Below the pieces are notes generated by a model, which searched no databases, was not told where the DNA came from, and worked only from the letters and a program-made list of their open reading frames with translations. Source: Drosophila persimilis (lineage: Eukaryota; Arthropoda; Insecta; Diptera; Drosophilidae). From it: a stretch of DNA of 64,000 nucleotides. Positions 11,217 to 21,400 of this stretch are shown here, piece after piece. Each line of letters opens with the position of its first letter. Within the stretch, counting starts at the first letter, position 1. The stretch covers positions 6,696,001-6,760,000 of the forward strand of contig NW_020825289.1 in NCBI RefSeq assembly GCF_003286085.1. The letters are read 5' to 3'. A program made the position numbers and the translations under genes.

Positions 11217-13070
11217 ATGACTAGCCCGAGGAGCCGGAAAGGCCCCACACAGAGGGAGAAGGACGAGCTGGATTGCGTGACCGGCGATGCCAGGGAGGAG
11301 CAAATATCCCGGATACCCCGCGAGCTGGACAACTTCTGGCGCATGGACCCGCGCTTTCCCACTGGCCTGCACAACGGCCACGCCTGCCTCGGCTCGAATC
11401 TTATAAACAAATCGCTGGGCTTCAGCGACTACGAGCGGCGGGTGCTCTCCATCCACGGCATGCTGCCGGTGGCGGTGCGCACCATGGACGAGCAGGTGGT
11501 CGCCTGCAAGATGGTGCTCGACCAGATGACCACCCGCACGCAGAAGTACATGTATCTGCACAATCTTGAGTGCACCAATCGGCGGCTTTTCTACCGCCTG
11601 CTGCAGAGCGACTGGGACACCTATATGCCCGTGCTGGACAGCTCGCATTCGGACTTTCTGATCAAGAACTTCAGCCTGTTTTACCATCGTCCCCAGGGCA
11701 TGTACATAACAATCAAGGATCTGGGTCACGTGGGTCAGGTGCTCAGGAATTGGCCCCGTCGCGCCGTTCGCTGTGTGCTGGTCACCAACGGCGCTTGCCT
11801 TCTCAGCGTCGGCGACTTCGGGATCAATGCAATGGCCAATATAATGTCCAAGCTACATCAGAACGTCGTCTTGGGGGGCATTCATCCGGACTTCTGTCTG
11901 CCCCTGGTGCTGGACGTGGGCACCGACAACGAGGACCTGCTCCAGGATCCCCTCTACATGGGTCTGCGGGAGCATCGTACGTCCCGCTCAAACTTCCACG
12001 CGCTCTTCGACGAATTCGCCCTCTCCGTGCTGCAGCAGTTCGGCCCTCGGACCATCATCTTGTGCAAGAACTTTGACGCCCACAATGCCATCCACCAGCT
12101 GAAGAAGTATAGAGATCTGCAGTGCTTGGTGGACATAGAATTCCAGTGCCAGGGGGCCTGCGGTCTGTCCGGCGTGATTGTGGCTAATCGCCTAAAGAGA
12201 ATGGAGTTCAAGAGCAACACGTTCCTATTCTACGGCACCAATCCCATGAACATTGGCATGGCCCGCCTCTGCCTCGTCTTTTTCAAGCAGGAAGGCCTCA
12301 TCGAGGACGCAGCCCATCAGCGCATCTGGTTCTTCGATGAAAAGGGACTGGTTGTGGGCAATCGACAAGGCCCGCACATACCAGAGGTGCTGCAGGAGTT
12401 TGTCAATTATGGAGATCCGACCGATGATCTGGCGATGGCAATCGACCTGATCCGACCCAATGTCCTGGTCGGTGCCGGCTCCCAGCCAAATGCCTTCACC
12501 AAGGACGTACTTCGCGCCATGGAGCGGAGCGCCGAGCAGCCCATCATCTTTGCCATGTCGCGGCCCATCGAAAATGCCGAGTGTTCCGCAGAGGATGCCT
12601 TCACCTACACCAAGGGTCGCTGCATCTTCATCTCGGGCTCGTCGATTCCGCGTGTGAAGTATGCCAACAAATGGTATCAGCCGGGACGCAGCAACAGCGT
12701 CTACCTTCAGCCGGGCATTTCGCAGGGCATCCTGCTCTCGGGGATGAACAACGTGCCGGATGAGACCTTCCTTGTGGCCGCCGAGCGCCTGGCCTGCCTC
12801 GTCTGGCCAGACGACCTGGCCCAGCGCAATGTCTATCCACCGATGCGGAAGGTCCAGTGCATCAATCAGCGCATCGCCGAAGCCGTATTCGCCTACGCCT
12901 TCCGGAAGGGCCTGGCCACGCTCTTTCCGGAGCCGGACAATCCCACCGAGTACATCAAGAGAAACGCGTACGACTCCAGCTATCGGACGGTGGCCAGCAA
13001 AGTGTACTGCATGGAGGAGAGTGTAATTGCCACAACCGAATCCCAGAAGTACTACAAGCACAAAATATAG
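11217..13070 (+). CDS. Malic enzyme-like pseudoenzyme, intronless
   Basis: A single 617-residue frame, the full length of the malic enzyme family. It aligns end to end with the two nearby enzymes: SIHGMLPVAVRTMDEQV (78-94), HVGQVLRNWP (171-180), LPLVLDVGTDNEDLL (228-242), and a C-terminal section with PGISQGILLSGM. Malic enzymes carry out oxidative decarboxylation of malate to pyruvate. The residues needed for this are largely gone. The catalytic Tyr of YTPTVG is Asp141, and the substrate Arg of DGERILG is Cys194. The metal-binding Glu-Asp of FEDF is Lys284-Asn285, and the Asp pair of NDDIQG is Ile-Glu (307-308). The GAGSAA cofactor loop is GTNPMN (340-345). The catalytic Lys may remain (Lys212). 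The frame has no stop and is rich in G/C-ending codons, so it looks maintained. The absence of the three introns found in the paralogues at 26.7-30.7 kb suggests retroposition or intron loss. A non-catalytic or structural role is inferred. Confidence 0.85.
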   Translation: MTSPRSRKGPTQREKDELDCVTGDAREEQISRIPRELDNFWRMDPRFPTGLHNGHACLGSNLINKSLGFSDYERRVLSIHGMLPVAVRTMDEQVVACKMVLDQMTTRTQKYMYLHNLECTNRRLFYRLLQSDWDTYMPVLDSSHSDFLIKNFSLFYHRPQGMYITIKDLGHVGQVLRNWPRRAVRCVLVTNGACLLSVGDFGINAMANIMSKLHQNVVLGGIHPDFCLPLVLDVGTDNEDLLQDPLYMGLREHRTSRSNFHALFDEFALSVLQQFGPRTIILCKNFDAHNAIHQLKKYRDLQCLVDIEFQCQGACGLSGVIVANRLKRMEFKSNTFLFYGTNPMNIGMARLCLVFFKQEGLIEDAAHQRIWFFDEKGLVVGNRQGPHIPEVLQEFVNYGDPTDDLAMAIDLIRPNVLVGAGSQPNAFTKDVLRAMERSAEQPIIFAMSRPIENAECSAEDAFTYTKGRCIFISGSSIPRVKYANKWYQPGRSNSVYLQPGISQGILLSGMNNVPDETFLVAAERLACLVWPDDLAQRNVYPPMRKVQCINQRIAEAVFAYAFRKGLATLFPEPDNPTEYIKRNAYDSSYRTVASKVYCMEESVIATTESQKYYKHKI

Positions 13071-13699
13071 ATCGAGCAAACGGCTGTATGCCTACAATGA
13101 AAGAGTCGGAAAATTGGGGGCAAATTGCATGGCATATCATATCTAATTACAGTTGTTTGGCTCGGACTCGGGCGGGGATCAGGATCTGGTCTATGGTTCT
13201 GCATATTGATTTCAACTTCGAAGCGTACAAGTGCCCAGAGCCCTGTGGCAGTGGCAGTGGCAGTGGCAGCCAGCGGGCAATTAATTGCATGCAATTTTCA
13301 TGTGTCAACTCCTGCTGTGGGTCAGAGGGTATGTGTAGAGTGGGGGTGGCTGGAAAAGTCTCCAGCGGGCACACGCACAAGTGCTGAATGGGACACTAAT
13401 ATACAAAATGGTAGACATTTCCACTATGAAATACCCTGTACTTTGCAACCATCAAAACTAGCCGAATATTACGTTTGATCCCTATGAATTTTGGAATCAA
13501 TGAATTCCATAATTCATCCATATATGTGCCCCTTAATTTGTGGCTTAAGAGAGGCTTCCTTCTGCCTGCTGTACCCCACTTGTACTGGGTACAATATTGA
13601 AACAACCACCATGAAATGCCATAAAACAAAGCCACAACAAAAATGCAGACAAATTAAATTGCATGAGTGTTTGATTGTGTTTGAATGTCTGGCAGTGAC

Positions 13700-13730
<31 letters not shown>

Positions 13731-14093
13731 CATCTGTGCGGGAGAACATGATATTTCATTTATCAAATATGGAAAATGAAATGCATACGGCATTGTGTCG
13801 GGTTTTTGTCTGTCATATTGAATTATTTGCTTAGTTTCAGCTGCTGCTGCTGCATGCCTGCCATTTAGACCATCGATCGTTTATCGGCACTGGCGGCAAC
13901 CAAATTAATAGTGAGTTTCCAGGATATGTAACACGAATTTTCATTAGCCTCGAATTGAATGAGCAGCCGCCACCAGAGCTTGTCCTTTTCATCTTGCAAA
14001 TAACCATACGTTCGAGAGCTTTTGTTTAAAAATACCTCGCATCTGCTTTTATTAGGAGGCATGTATCTGTGCAAGAGCAGAGCCCACCCCCCA
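13071..14093. other. Intergenic interval with (GT)n tract
   Basis: Contains GTGGCA repeats at about 13244-13269 and a (GT)n run at 13702-13730. It is the 3' flank shared by the converging malic enzyme-like and second G12-family genes. No further gene seen. Confidence 0.5.
13702..13730. repeat. (GT)n microsatellite
   Basis: A run of GT dinucleotides, about 14 units. Confidence 0.95.
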
Positions 14094-14888
14094 CTATGCT
14101 GGACCCCAGGAGATAACTTCGTAACCAATTGTTTTCAGGCTCTGTGCATCAATATCATGGTCGGACAGTTCCCGGATCACGCTGGCCACGTTCTTTGAGC
14201 TCTGAAATGGACACATAGATATGCATATATGTACATGTACATATATATGTATAACCAGCTACCAGCTTACCATAGCTGCCTCCACCATTGTTTTGAACTG
14301 TGGACTCCGCAGGGCCTCGTAGAACTTTGCGAATAGGGGACTGCGCTGGCGCTTCTCACCGATGAGCGCCACAAAGCGGTCACGAGGCAGATGCGTCAGT
14401 AGATCCCGGACAAAGCTGATAAACGAACCCAGTGATTCCCCTTCAGATGATGGCTGCTGCATGAGCACTAGAATCACCTCCTCGCTGGTGTCCCATCGAG
14501 AGCCCTGGACATTGTACACACTCCGACGCTGGATACGATTCGTGTGGCGTTGCGAGTATACGGGCCAAAAGCGGATTTTCGACCTGGCAGCAGTATCGTT
14601 GAGGTGCACAAAGTTGATTACCTTCACGACCTCCGGCAGGGCCTCAGCGTGCTGCTGTAATCGCTTGAAGTCGGAGCTCCGTAGAAATTTGACCGCCTTG
14701 CGAAAGCCCGAGTCGGTGATCAAGTGCTCCGCCACCAGCTCATCGATGGTGGCACTTGGTATGAGCTTCGTAAAGTCCCGCAGTTCGTTTATCAGCTCCG
14801 GTGAGTATCGGACTTGTCTGTGATTCCGATGGGGATGGTGGCACTCGGCCGAGGCCAGCACTAGTCCGAGGAGCAGCAAATGAAACAT
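14094..14888 (-). CDS. Secreted G12-family (insect allergen-related repeat) protein, two exons
   Basis: Reconstructed exons are 14888-14271 and 14201-14094, giving 241 residues, with a 69-base GT-AG intron in phase 0. The frame is open up to an ATG at 14981, but I chose the ATG at 14888 because it starts a clear signal peptide (MFHLLLLGLVLASAEC). An initiator-like TCAGTG lies 35 bases upstream (A at 14923). The body has the family pattern: LRDFTKLIPSATIDELV, then an HLITDSGFRKAVKFL helix, an ALPEVVKVINFVHLND segment, and a second half with FVRDLLTHLPRDRFVALIGEK. Exon 2 supplies the C-terminus, from SSKNVASVIRELSDHDID to SWGPA. The intron matches the position and phase of the last intron of the gene at 2.4-4.4 kb, so the two are paralogues. 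An Arg-rich insert between the two helical halves (roughly residues 100-125) is unlike the other copy. The role is probably secreted or gut-lumenal; the substrate is unknown. Confidence 0.75.
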
Positions 14889-15584
14889 TTTCCTCAGCCT
14901 TAATTCAACGCAGTTTTTGCACTGATTTGCTCTTCGAACAACTGTTTTTACTCCGCGTGATTTTGCTTTGGGCGGCGACACTTTTGCTCCCGCATGCTGC
15001 GGAGAATTTTACTTGTGACCCATTTACTGCTACACAAATTACTCTCACAGGGGGAGCATATAGTGTGCGGGGAAAATATGTCAAGCAGGGCAGCAAACGG
15101 CTACGGCAATGATGGCAGTCCTTGGTTATTGCGGGGAGAAATAATATATGCCCTTCTAGCTATTGTACACACTTGACTCTCGCCCCCTGACATTGAAATT
15201 GCCGCTGATGTTTCACTGTTTCCATTTCAAGGGTAACGAAACGTCGATCCGCTGCAGCGGCCTTTCCTTATCTCGAAACGGCTGTCGCTCTCGCGCTCTT
15301 TTCTTCTCTTCCTCTCTTCTTCGGTGTTTTGTGCACAGTAACATCGACAGGCGCCCACAGCGTATATTAGAGGCAGTGCCGCTCTCCGTGTAGCTCTCTT
15401 CTTTTATGTCACACATGCATACACACACACATATGACTTCCGTACCGAACAACAGCATATATAAGCATGTATAACATGCCTGGGCAGAAACTGCAGCAAC
15501 AGCTAAAAATTCGACTTCGATTACAGTCGCGTCCCTCAAAATTGCCCGCACCCATAAAATAATGAAACTCAAACTTTCGTTTTT
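14889..15584. other. Intergenic interval upstream of second G12-family gene
   Basis: It contains the likely promoter of the leftward G12 gene and the space beyond the 3' end of Sema2b. A pyrimidine-rich block lies at about 15290-15330. No gene seen. Confidence 0.4.
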
Positions 15585-18430
15585 GCTTATTAAAGAATCT
15601 TATCACATTTATTTACTGCATTTTCTTTTTATTTGTTTACAGCTAATTTGTTTTTGTTTTAGTTTTATTTCATTGAATTATTCTGTTTTTTCGGGAATAT
15701 TTAATAGCTCATGAATCATCAATTTGCGTTTTCTTTTTTTCAAATGGTTCGATTGAACCCCATTCGAATTTATGCAATTTAAGCGCAAATTCTTGTTTAT
15801 TGTTTGGATACTTTGTAAAAGTTGTTTATCTATTTATGTATGTATGTATTTGTTGGCGTGTGTGTGTGTTTGTTTGTTTGATTGTGTATGTATATAAACT
15901 GTGAATATTTTATTATTAATTATTACTATTTTTACAATAAATTGTGTATTAAGTACTCAATTAATATTAACTTCCATCCTGAATTGCCATCATGGCGATT
16001 TAATTCTGTTTTCCGTCAGTTTTTCTCTTGTTTTCAATATTCTTTTTACTCAACATCATGTCATGTGATTGTCATACAAAACATTTCACATAATCTTCAA
16101 ATTATTTACAATAAATCCTCGAACAAAAATCTACCGAAGGCAACAAAAAAATCATTTGATTCATTAAAGTTAGAAGCTCAGAGCATTAGTAGCTTTTAAA
16201 TATTTTCCATAGTTTTTTGTTTTAGTATGCTATTTTAGTATGCAACGATAAAATGTTGGTTATGTTATTGCTATTTTTCGGTTGGGAAACATTAAAAATT
16301 TTGCTGAGAAAATCTTTAGAAAAATATTGTTTGTGTGAGTGTCCTTCTGTGTGTGTGTGTAAGATAATGGATTAGTTATCCTTTCATTTTGTTTTCCTAT
16401 ACGCGCACCTCTTCGGGCTTACTGTTTTGTGAAGCGTTTAGTTTTTCCATGGTTTATGCAGTTTGAAACTATTTTCCTCAAATTTTCTTCCTCCTGCCGC
16501 CTCATAGCCATAAATACATAATGTGTCCTACTAAATGCATTTGAGTCGTGTGTCAGAGTTACCTTGTGGCTACTGTAAAACGTACGAGTACTTAACTACA
16601 GCTAGGGGTTAAGTAATCTCATGAGCATGTTGGTCTCAATGCCAGTAACCTTATGTACGATATCTATGTATGTAAGTATGTATGTAAGTACTAGACGTTA
16701 CCTAGATGTTAATATATAACTATATGTATTGCTTATCGTAAACATTAGGCCAACGCACAATCTATACAAGAGCGAGTTAATGCCAAATAGCGAATCGTTC
16801 AAAACCAAAATCAAATCGTAGAAACGTCAAATCAATGCCTGATTAGTTATCTTAACGACTAAAGCAGTTCTACTATATACAACATTCAACATAATCCACT
16901 ATCCTCTATCCTTAATCCCTTACCTTTTCCCTTACGTTTCTGCTGTGCGTCCTGGATTCTGTTTATTTTGTGTGTGTTTGGCTATGGTATAAGTTGGTTC
17001 CGTACTTGTCTATGACCTAAACATTGGGCAGCTATTCAAGAACATACATATACATTTATATATAGTAATGTTTAGGTATATCTTAGTCTATGTTTAGTTA
17101 AACAAATATTGCTAAGTAATATACAAATTCGTTTAAGATCTTCCCAACCCCAAAAACCCAAAATGGCCAAGCGACGAGTTCTCGAAAACATAACTAAATG
17201 GAAATCAATGCTAAAAGTGATCATCATCATCATCGTCATGTGAACTATGTATGTATATACTTGTCAGATTCTCACTTTAGGTGGTCTGTATCCTTAACCT
17301 TAGCTCGAAATAGATATAGAGATTCTCTGTGTCGTAGAGTGTGTTCTGTGTGTGTGTGTGTGTGAGTGTGTGTAAAACCGTAATTTCCATTTCATTTATG
17401 GCAGGATCCTTTTGCTAGTAACTTTTATCGTTTACTCCATCTTTGTATATCAGTTAGTTAATGTCGAAATCAATCAATGTTTGACGCTGACAACATCTCA
17501 AAACGAACGGAAACGGAAATGCAAACGTAACTCAAAGTGTTGTAAAAGAAAACTCATTGAAATTATCCGAAATATTGTCGTTGCTAAAAGCTTAAAAATT
17601 TCAGTCTTTGTAGTTGGTTTCTGCTCGGCTCTTGTCACATGATTTTTCCCATCCTGGCATCCTCTCCGTCTCCTTCTGCTTACTTTGTTTGGTTTTGCTT
17701 CATCTCCACTCCAACTGAAACAACACACATGCACCAACAGAACCAGGAATTAAATCGGGCAAATATATATATATATAGTGTTGGGGCATTTAGGAACCGG
17801 TTAGGCGGCACCCTCAGCCCTTTATGGGCTCCAATTGTGGGTTGTCTTACATCTCCACTCAACTTACATTTACATTTTAACTAGAAACTTTAGAAACGAG
17901 CAAATATGGCAAGCCCGAACACGAAAATGTACAGCTTGTGGTGGGAGGGCGGCACGCCCCCCTCCGACGATGACGACGACAAGAACTCAGAGCTGTATAA
18001 GTACTCTGTGGAGCAGGAACATCGGCAGCAGTCCAGAGGGTAATGGACAAAGGACATTTTTGGTTAGGGTTTTACACTTAAAGGAAAATAGTTTGAAATT
18101 TTAGGGAATTTCGTTTTAAAAACGGAAAATGTTTTGCTCTTTGAAAATATTTCACATTTGTCAGCAAATGGTTTTCTATTTTGAAACAATACACTCTTCA
18201 ACCAAGGCAGAAATCCACATTGGAATGACAGAAACTGTGTGCATTGCAGGACATGTAAAAACAGAGATTTTAAAACTAAAATTCCAAACTATTTTCATTT
18301 ATTTTTCGACTGTGCTACTGTGAATGATGATATGATGGTGGTTTGAGAGGTGGTGGTGGTGGTGGTGATGGTGGTTTTGGTGTTAGTGTGGGTTCTGTTT
18401 CTCTGGGGCACTCGTGTACTCACTTCTGGG
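15585..18430 (-). other. Sema2b: Probable 3' UTR of Sema2b
   Basis: An AT-rich stretch of about 2.8 kb directly after the Sema2b stop codon, without long frames, as is usual for 3' UTRs of fly neural genes. On the minus strand it contains a UGUAAAUA element, the Pumilio-type site (complement of 16103-16110). It ends near an AATAAA signal (complement of 15608-15613). A GTGAGT splice donor-like site lies just after the stop codon (about 18415-18423), so a 3' UTR intron is possible. The assignment to Sema2b is inferred from position and strand; the end point is approximate. Confidence 0.45.
17906..18043 (+). CDS. Candidate 45-residue small ORF, antisense to Sema2b 3' UTR
   Basis: ATG at 17906, stop at 18041-18043. 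The peptide begins MASPNTKMYSLWWEGG, has a run of five Asp, and ends VEQEHRQQSRG. Most codons end in G or C, although the surrounding 2 kb is strongly AT-rich, so the stretch stands out as a coding-like island. An in-frame stop lies just upstream (17891-17893), so the ATG would be the real start unless an exon is spliced in. The minus strand of the same stretch is also open as a 55-residue frame (18057-17890) with a CAAAAATG start context, a CCRCSCS cluster and a hydrophobic C-terminus. The two frames share their third codon positions, so base composition cannot say which is real. I recognise no family for either. Confidence 0.35.
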   Translation: MASPNTKMYSLWWEGGTPPSDDDDDKNSELYKYSVEQEHRQQSRG

Positions 18431-21400
18431 TCAGACCAGGGCATCGTTGCTGAACACATCGTTAACGTGTTTGCCATTGCTGCCGACGGATCCTGCCTTG
18501 TCCTTGAGGCCGCATTGCTACAACGAGAGGAAAGGGAGAGAAATTAGTTCTCTCTGCGCATAATATTTGCCAGCAAATTAGAAAATAATTAAAGCTCAAA
18601 AAGGAGCCCCCAGGCCGACCCGCACCTGTCGCTGAAAAATTAATTAAAACAATTAACGGCAGATGGTGCGGTGCCCGCCCCCGTGGCAATTACCGAAATA
18701 CTCGTATAATTTTGGATTTCTCAAGAAATTATGCTACACCCACCTCCTGCTTGGCCTGCCATTGTTTCATGGCCGATTTGTATTTCTCGAATTCGTTGCA
18801 CCAATGCGAGTAGATCTTCTGGTAGTCCTGCTTCTGCGACGGTGGCGAGCATCTGTGGGGAGAGAGAGAGAGAGAAGAAGGGAGGGAGGGAGGAGTATAC
18901 GTTATTGACAGTTCTAAACTCCTGGCCAAACTCCTAATTGCGACGCCACGCCTGGAGCTGGCGACTCACCTGTGCGCGTCCACGGTTACCCCGTAGCTGC
19001 AGAGCAGGGTGCCATCCAAGTAGCTATCATAGCGGCCGCCGTCGCCCTCATTAACCGCCAGCAGGACCAGGCCGCCCTCGTTCGTTTCAATGTATTTGGT
19101 GGGCGTGTAGCGTACCTCATAGCTGCCAGACAGGGAAGTAAAGATAAAGATAAAGATAAAGAGAGGAAGAGGAAGAGGGAGAGATGGTTAGAGAGAGCGG
19201 GAGACTTTCCATTTTCCAACCTCGGGAACGCATTGAAAACGCACAATAAAAATCAATATAGACTGTGTGTGTGCCAGACAGCGACTTTTGTCGCTTTGGC
19301 AGAAGAAAGTTGAAAGTTTTTCCATTACTCGAAGACCCACAGGGGCAGGGGCAGGGGCAGGAGCAGGGGGTTGGCTGCAGTACTCGGAGTCGAAGCATCC
19401 CCAGTCAAATAAGCGTAAACGCCAAAAAGCAGACTTGGAGAGCATTTTAAAGTGTCAATTTACCGCAGCATTGGCAGCAGCCAGGACTAAGTGAGATGAA
19501 GCGAAGTTTCGCTTACACTTTTCCCCCGGATTTCATTATTTGCTTTCAATTTTTCAGGAGATTCAAAGAGATAGATTCGAGAGGTAGATATAGACACTTA
19601 CCGTCCCTTCTCGGTGGAGTGATGATACCATCGCGTCTGCTTCTTCCTCAGCACCTCTGGCATCTTGACGAAGCACGAGAGGTGCAGGGTCTGGCCGTAG
19701 GAGGAGGTGACGCGCTTGCGGAGCACACTCGTATCGCAGATGCCCGACGTCTCGTTGGCCACGTCCTGGAGGAGTCCGAGCTGGTAGGGCCGGCAGGCAT
19801 TCACCTCCTGGTCCCAGCCGCAGTACGGATCGGCCACACAGCGGAAGCAGCTGTCGTAGCGGCGGGCGCACATGGCAATGTCGATCTGCTTCACCTGGTG
19901 ATCGGTGGCCAGGTAGAGGGAGCCCGTCTTCTGGCTGAGGATCAGCTCGCGAATGGGTTCGTTGTGCGGCGAGGCCTCGAAGATGTCGATTAGATTCGAG
20001 TGGCGCTGGCCGTAGTGCATGAACTGGACTATCTTGTAGATTTGCCCCGAGCTCGTGGCCACAAAGTACACCAGAAACTCCTGGTTCAGCTTGTCGATGC
20101 GTATCCTAGGGCGCAGATACAATACAAAGAGAAAACCACGTTAGCACAGGGGAAAAAAACCAGGGACCCACATCGGTGGCAAGAGCTTAACTAAAAACAC
20201 ATCCTGCGGCACATTGTTCACAAGTTCCGGCCAAGTCAAAACATTTCTCGCTGCCAGAACTACGTTGTCTGTCTATGTCTCTGTCTCCAGGCTACGAACT
20301 CAGAGAGGGAACAAATGTCAACAGGGATACAATCTACAGTGTGGCTGTGGCTGTGGCAGTGGCAGTGGCTGTGGCTGCCTGCCAAGGAGACTTGCAACGG
20401 ACGACAACTGGCAGCGCTAATGAATATAATTTTCACTTACTTGTCCACCACCAGCTTGGTGAGTATTATGTCTCGCTTGAAGAAGACCGGATTGCCAAAT
20501 TCATGATCGACCGCCTTGTCCATTAGCGGATGTTTACGTATGAAATTCAACACGGAGTCCGGCAGTGTGGCGGTGTCGTTGTGGCATGTGCCCGGACGTG
20601 GCTCCGGCACTTTCTGGTTGAGTACGGGCAGCCAGGCGCTGTTTGAGCTGGCCTGCTCCTTGAATTTTCCTGAGTGGATGGAGAAAGCGAAAAAGACAGA
20701 GAGAGAGGGAAAGAGGGAAAGAGGGAGGGAGAGAGCAATGCATCAGTATGGAGCCGGGGAGTTTTGCTACACTTAATTTATGTGTGTCAGTGCGAGTGTT
20801 TTTGCGGCAAGAGCTGATTTGTGGCACTCTCCACACTCACGAGCGGCAAAAAATAAAAATAAAATACATTTTAACCATCATATACTGGCCTTCAATGTGG
20901 CTTCAAGTGTGGCCGTTGCATAATCGTTTCTTTCCATAATTAATTGCTGTGGCTTTCCCACATTTTTCCCTGCGCACTCAGCGCCCTGTCTGTCTATCTG
21001 TAGCTGTGTGTGTGTGTGTGGTGTATGTCTGTGCCACATGCCCGCAAACTTTCCGTAATGAATTTTAAGTGTATGCCAGATTTTTTACTCCACTTGCCCT
21101 GTGGCATTCTGTGTCTGCCGCTGTCTGCCCGATTGTCTGCCTGTCAGTCTTGGCACAGCTCCATACACATGCACACCGCACAACTTTATGGTGTTAATGA
21201 ACTTTTTAAAAGCATCTAGCAGATGTCGATATATCGACTAAAAGATACCCGCTAAAACCCGAACAATCTGCATTCTCAGAGAAGAGATAATACGAACAAC
21301 ATTTCGAAGGGATACCCTTTTATTCTACACCTACCTACAGGGTATACAAATGTTAACCCTACACATATGAAAAACCGGGAAGGAAAGAAATTCAAGACGG

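Noticed and set aside
12225-13079. 284-residue minus-strand frame opposite the malic enzyme-like gene
   Set aside because: It mirrors the high G/C third positions of the real plus-strand frame, and its text matches no family.
15740-15765. GGTTCGATTGAAC resembling a tRNA B box
   Set aside because: It lacks the full GGTTCGANTCC consensus, and no cloverleaf or A box is visible upstream.
21220-21360. Inverted GGGATACCC and AGGGTATAC motifs, possibly ends of a small transposon
   Set aside because: Arms are short and imperfect and no target duplication could be found.
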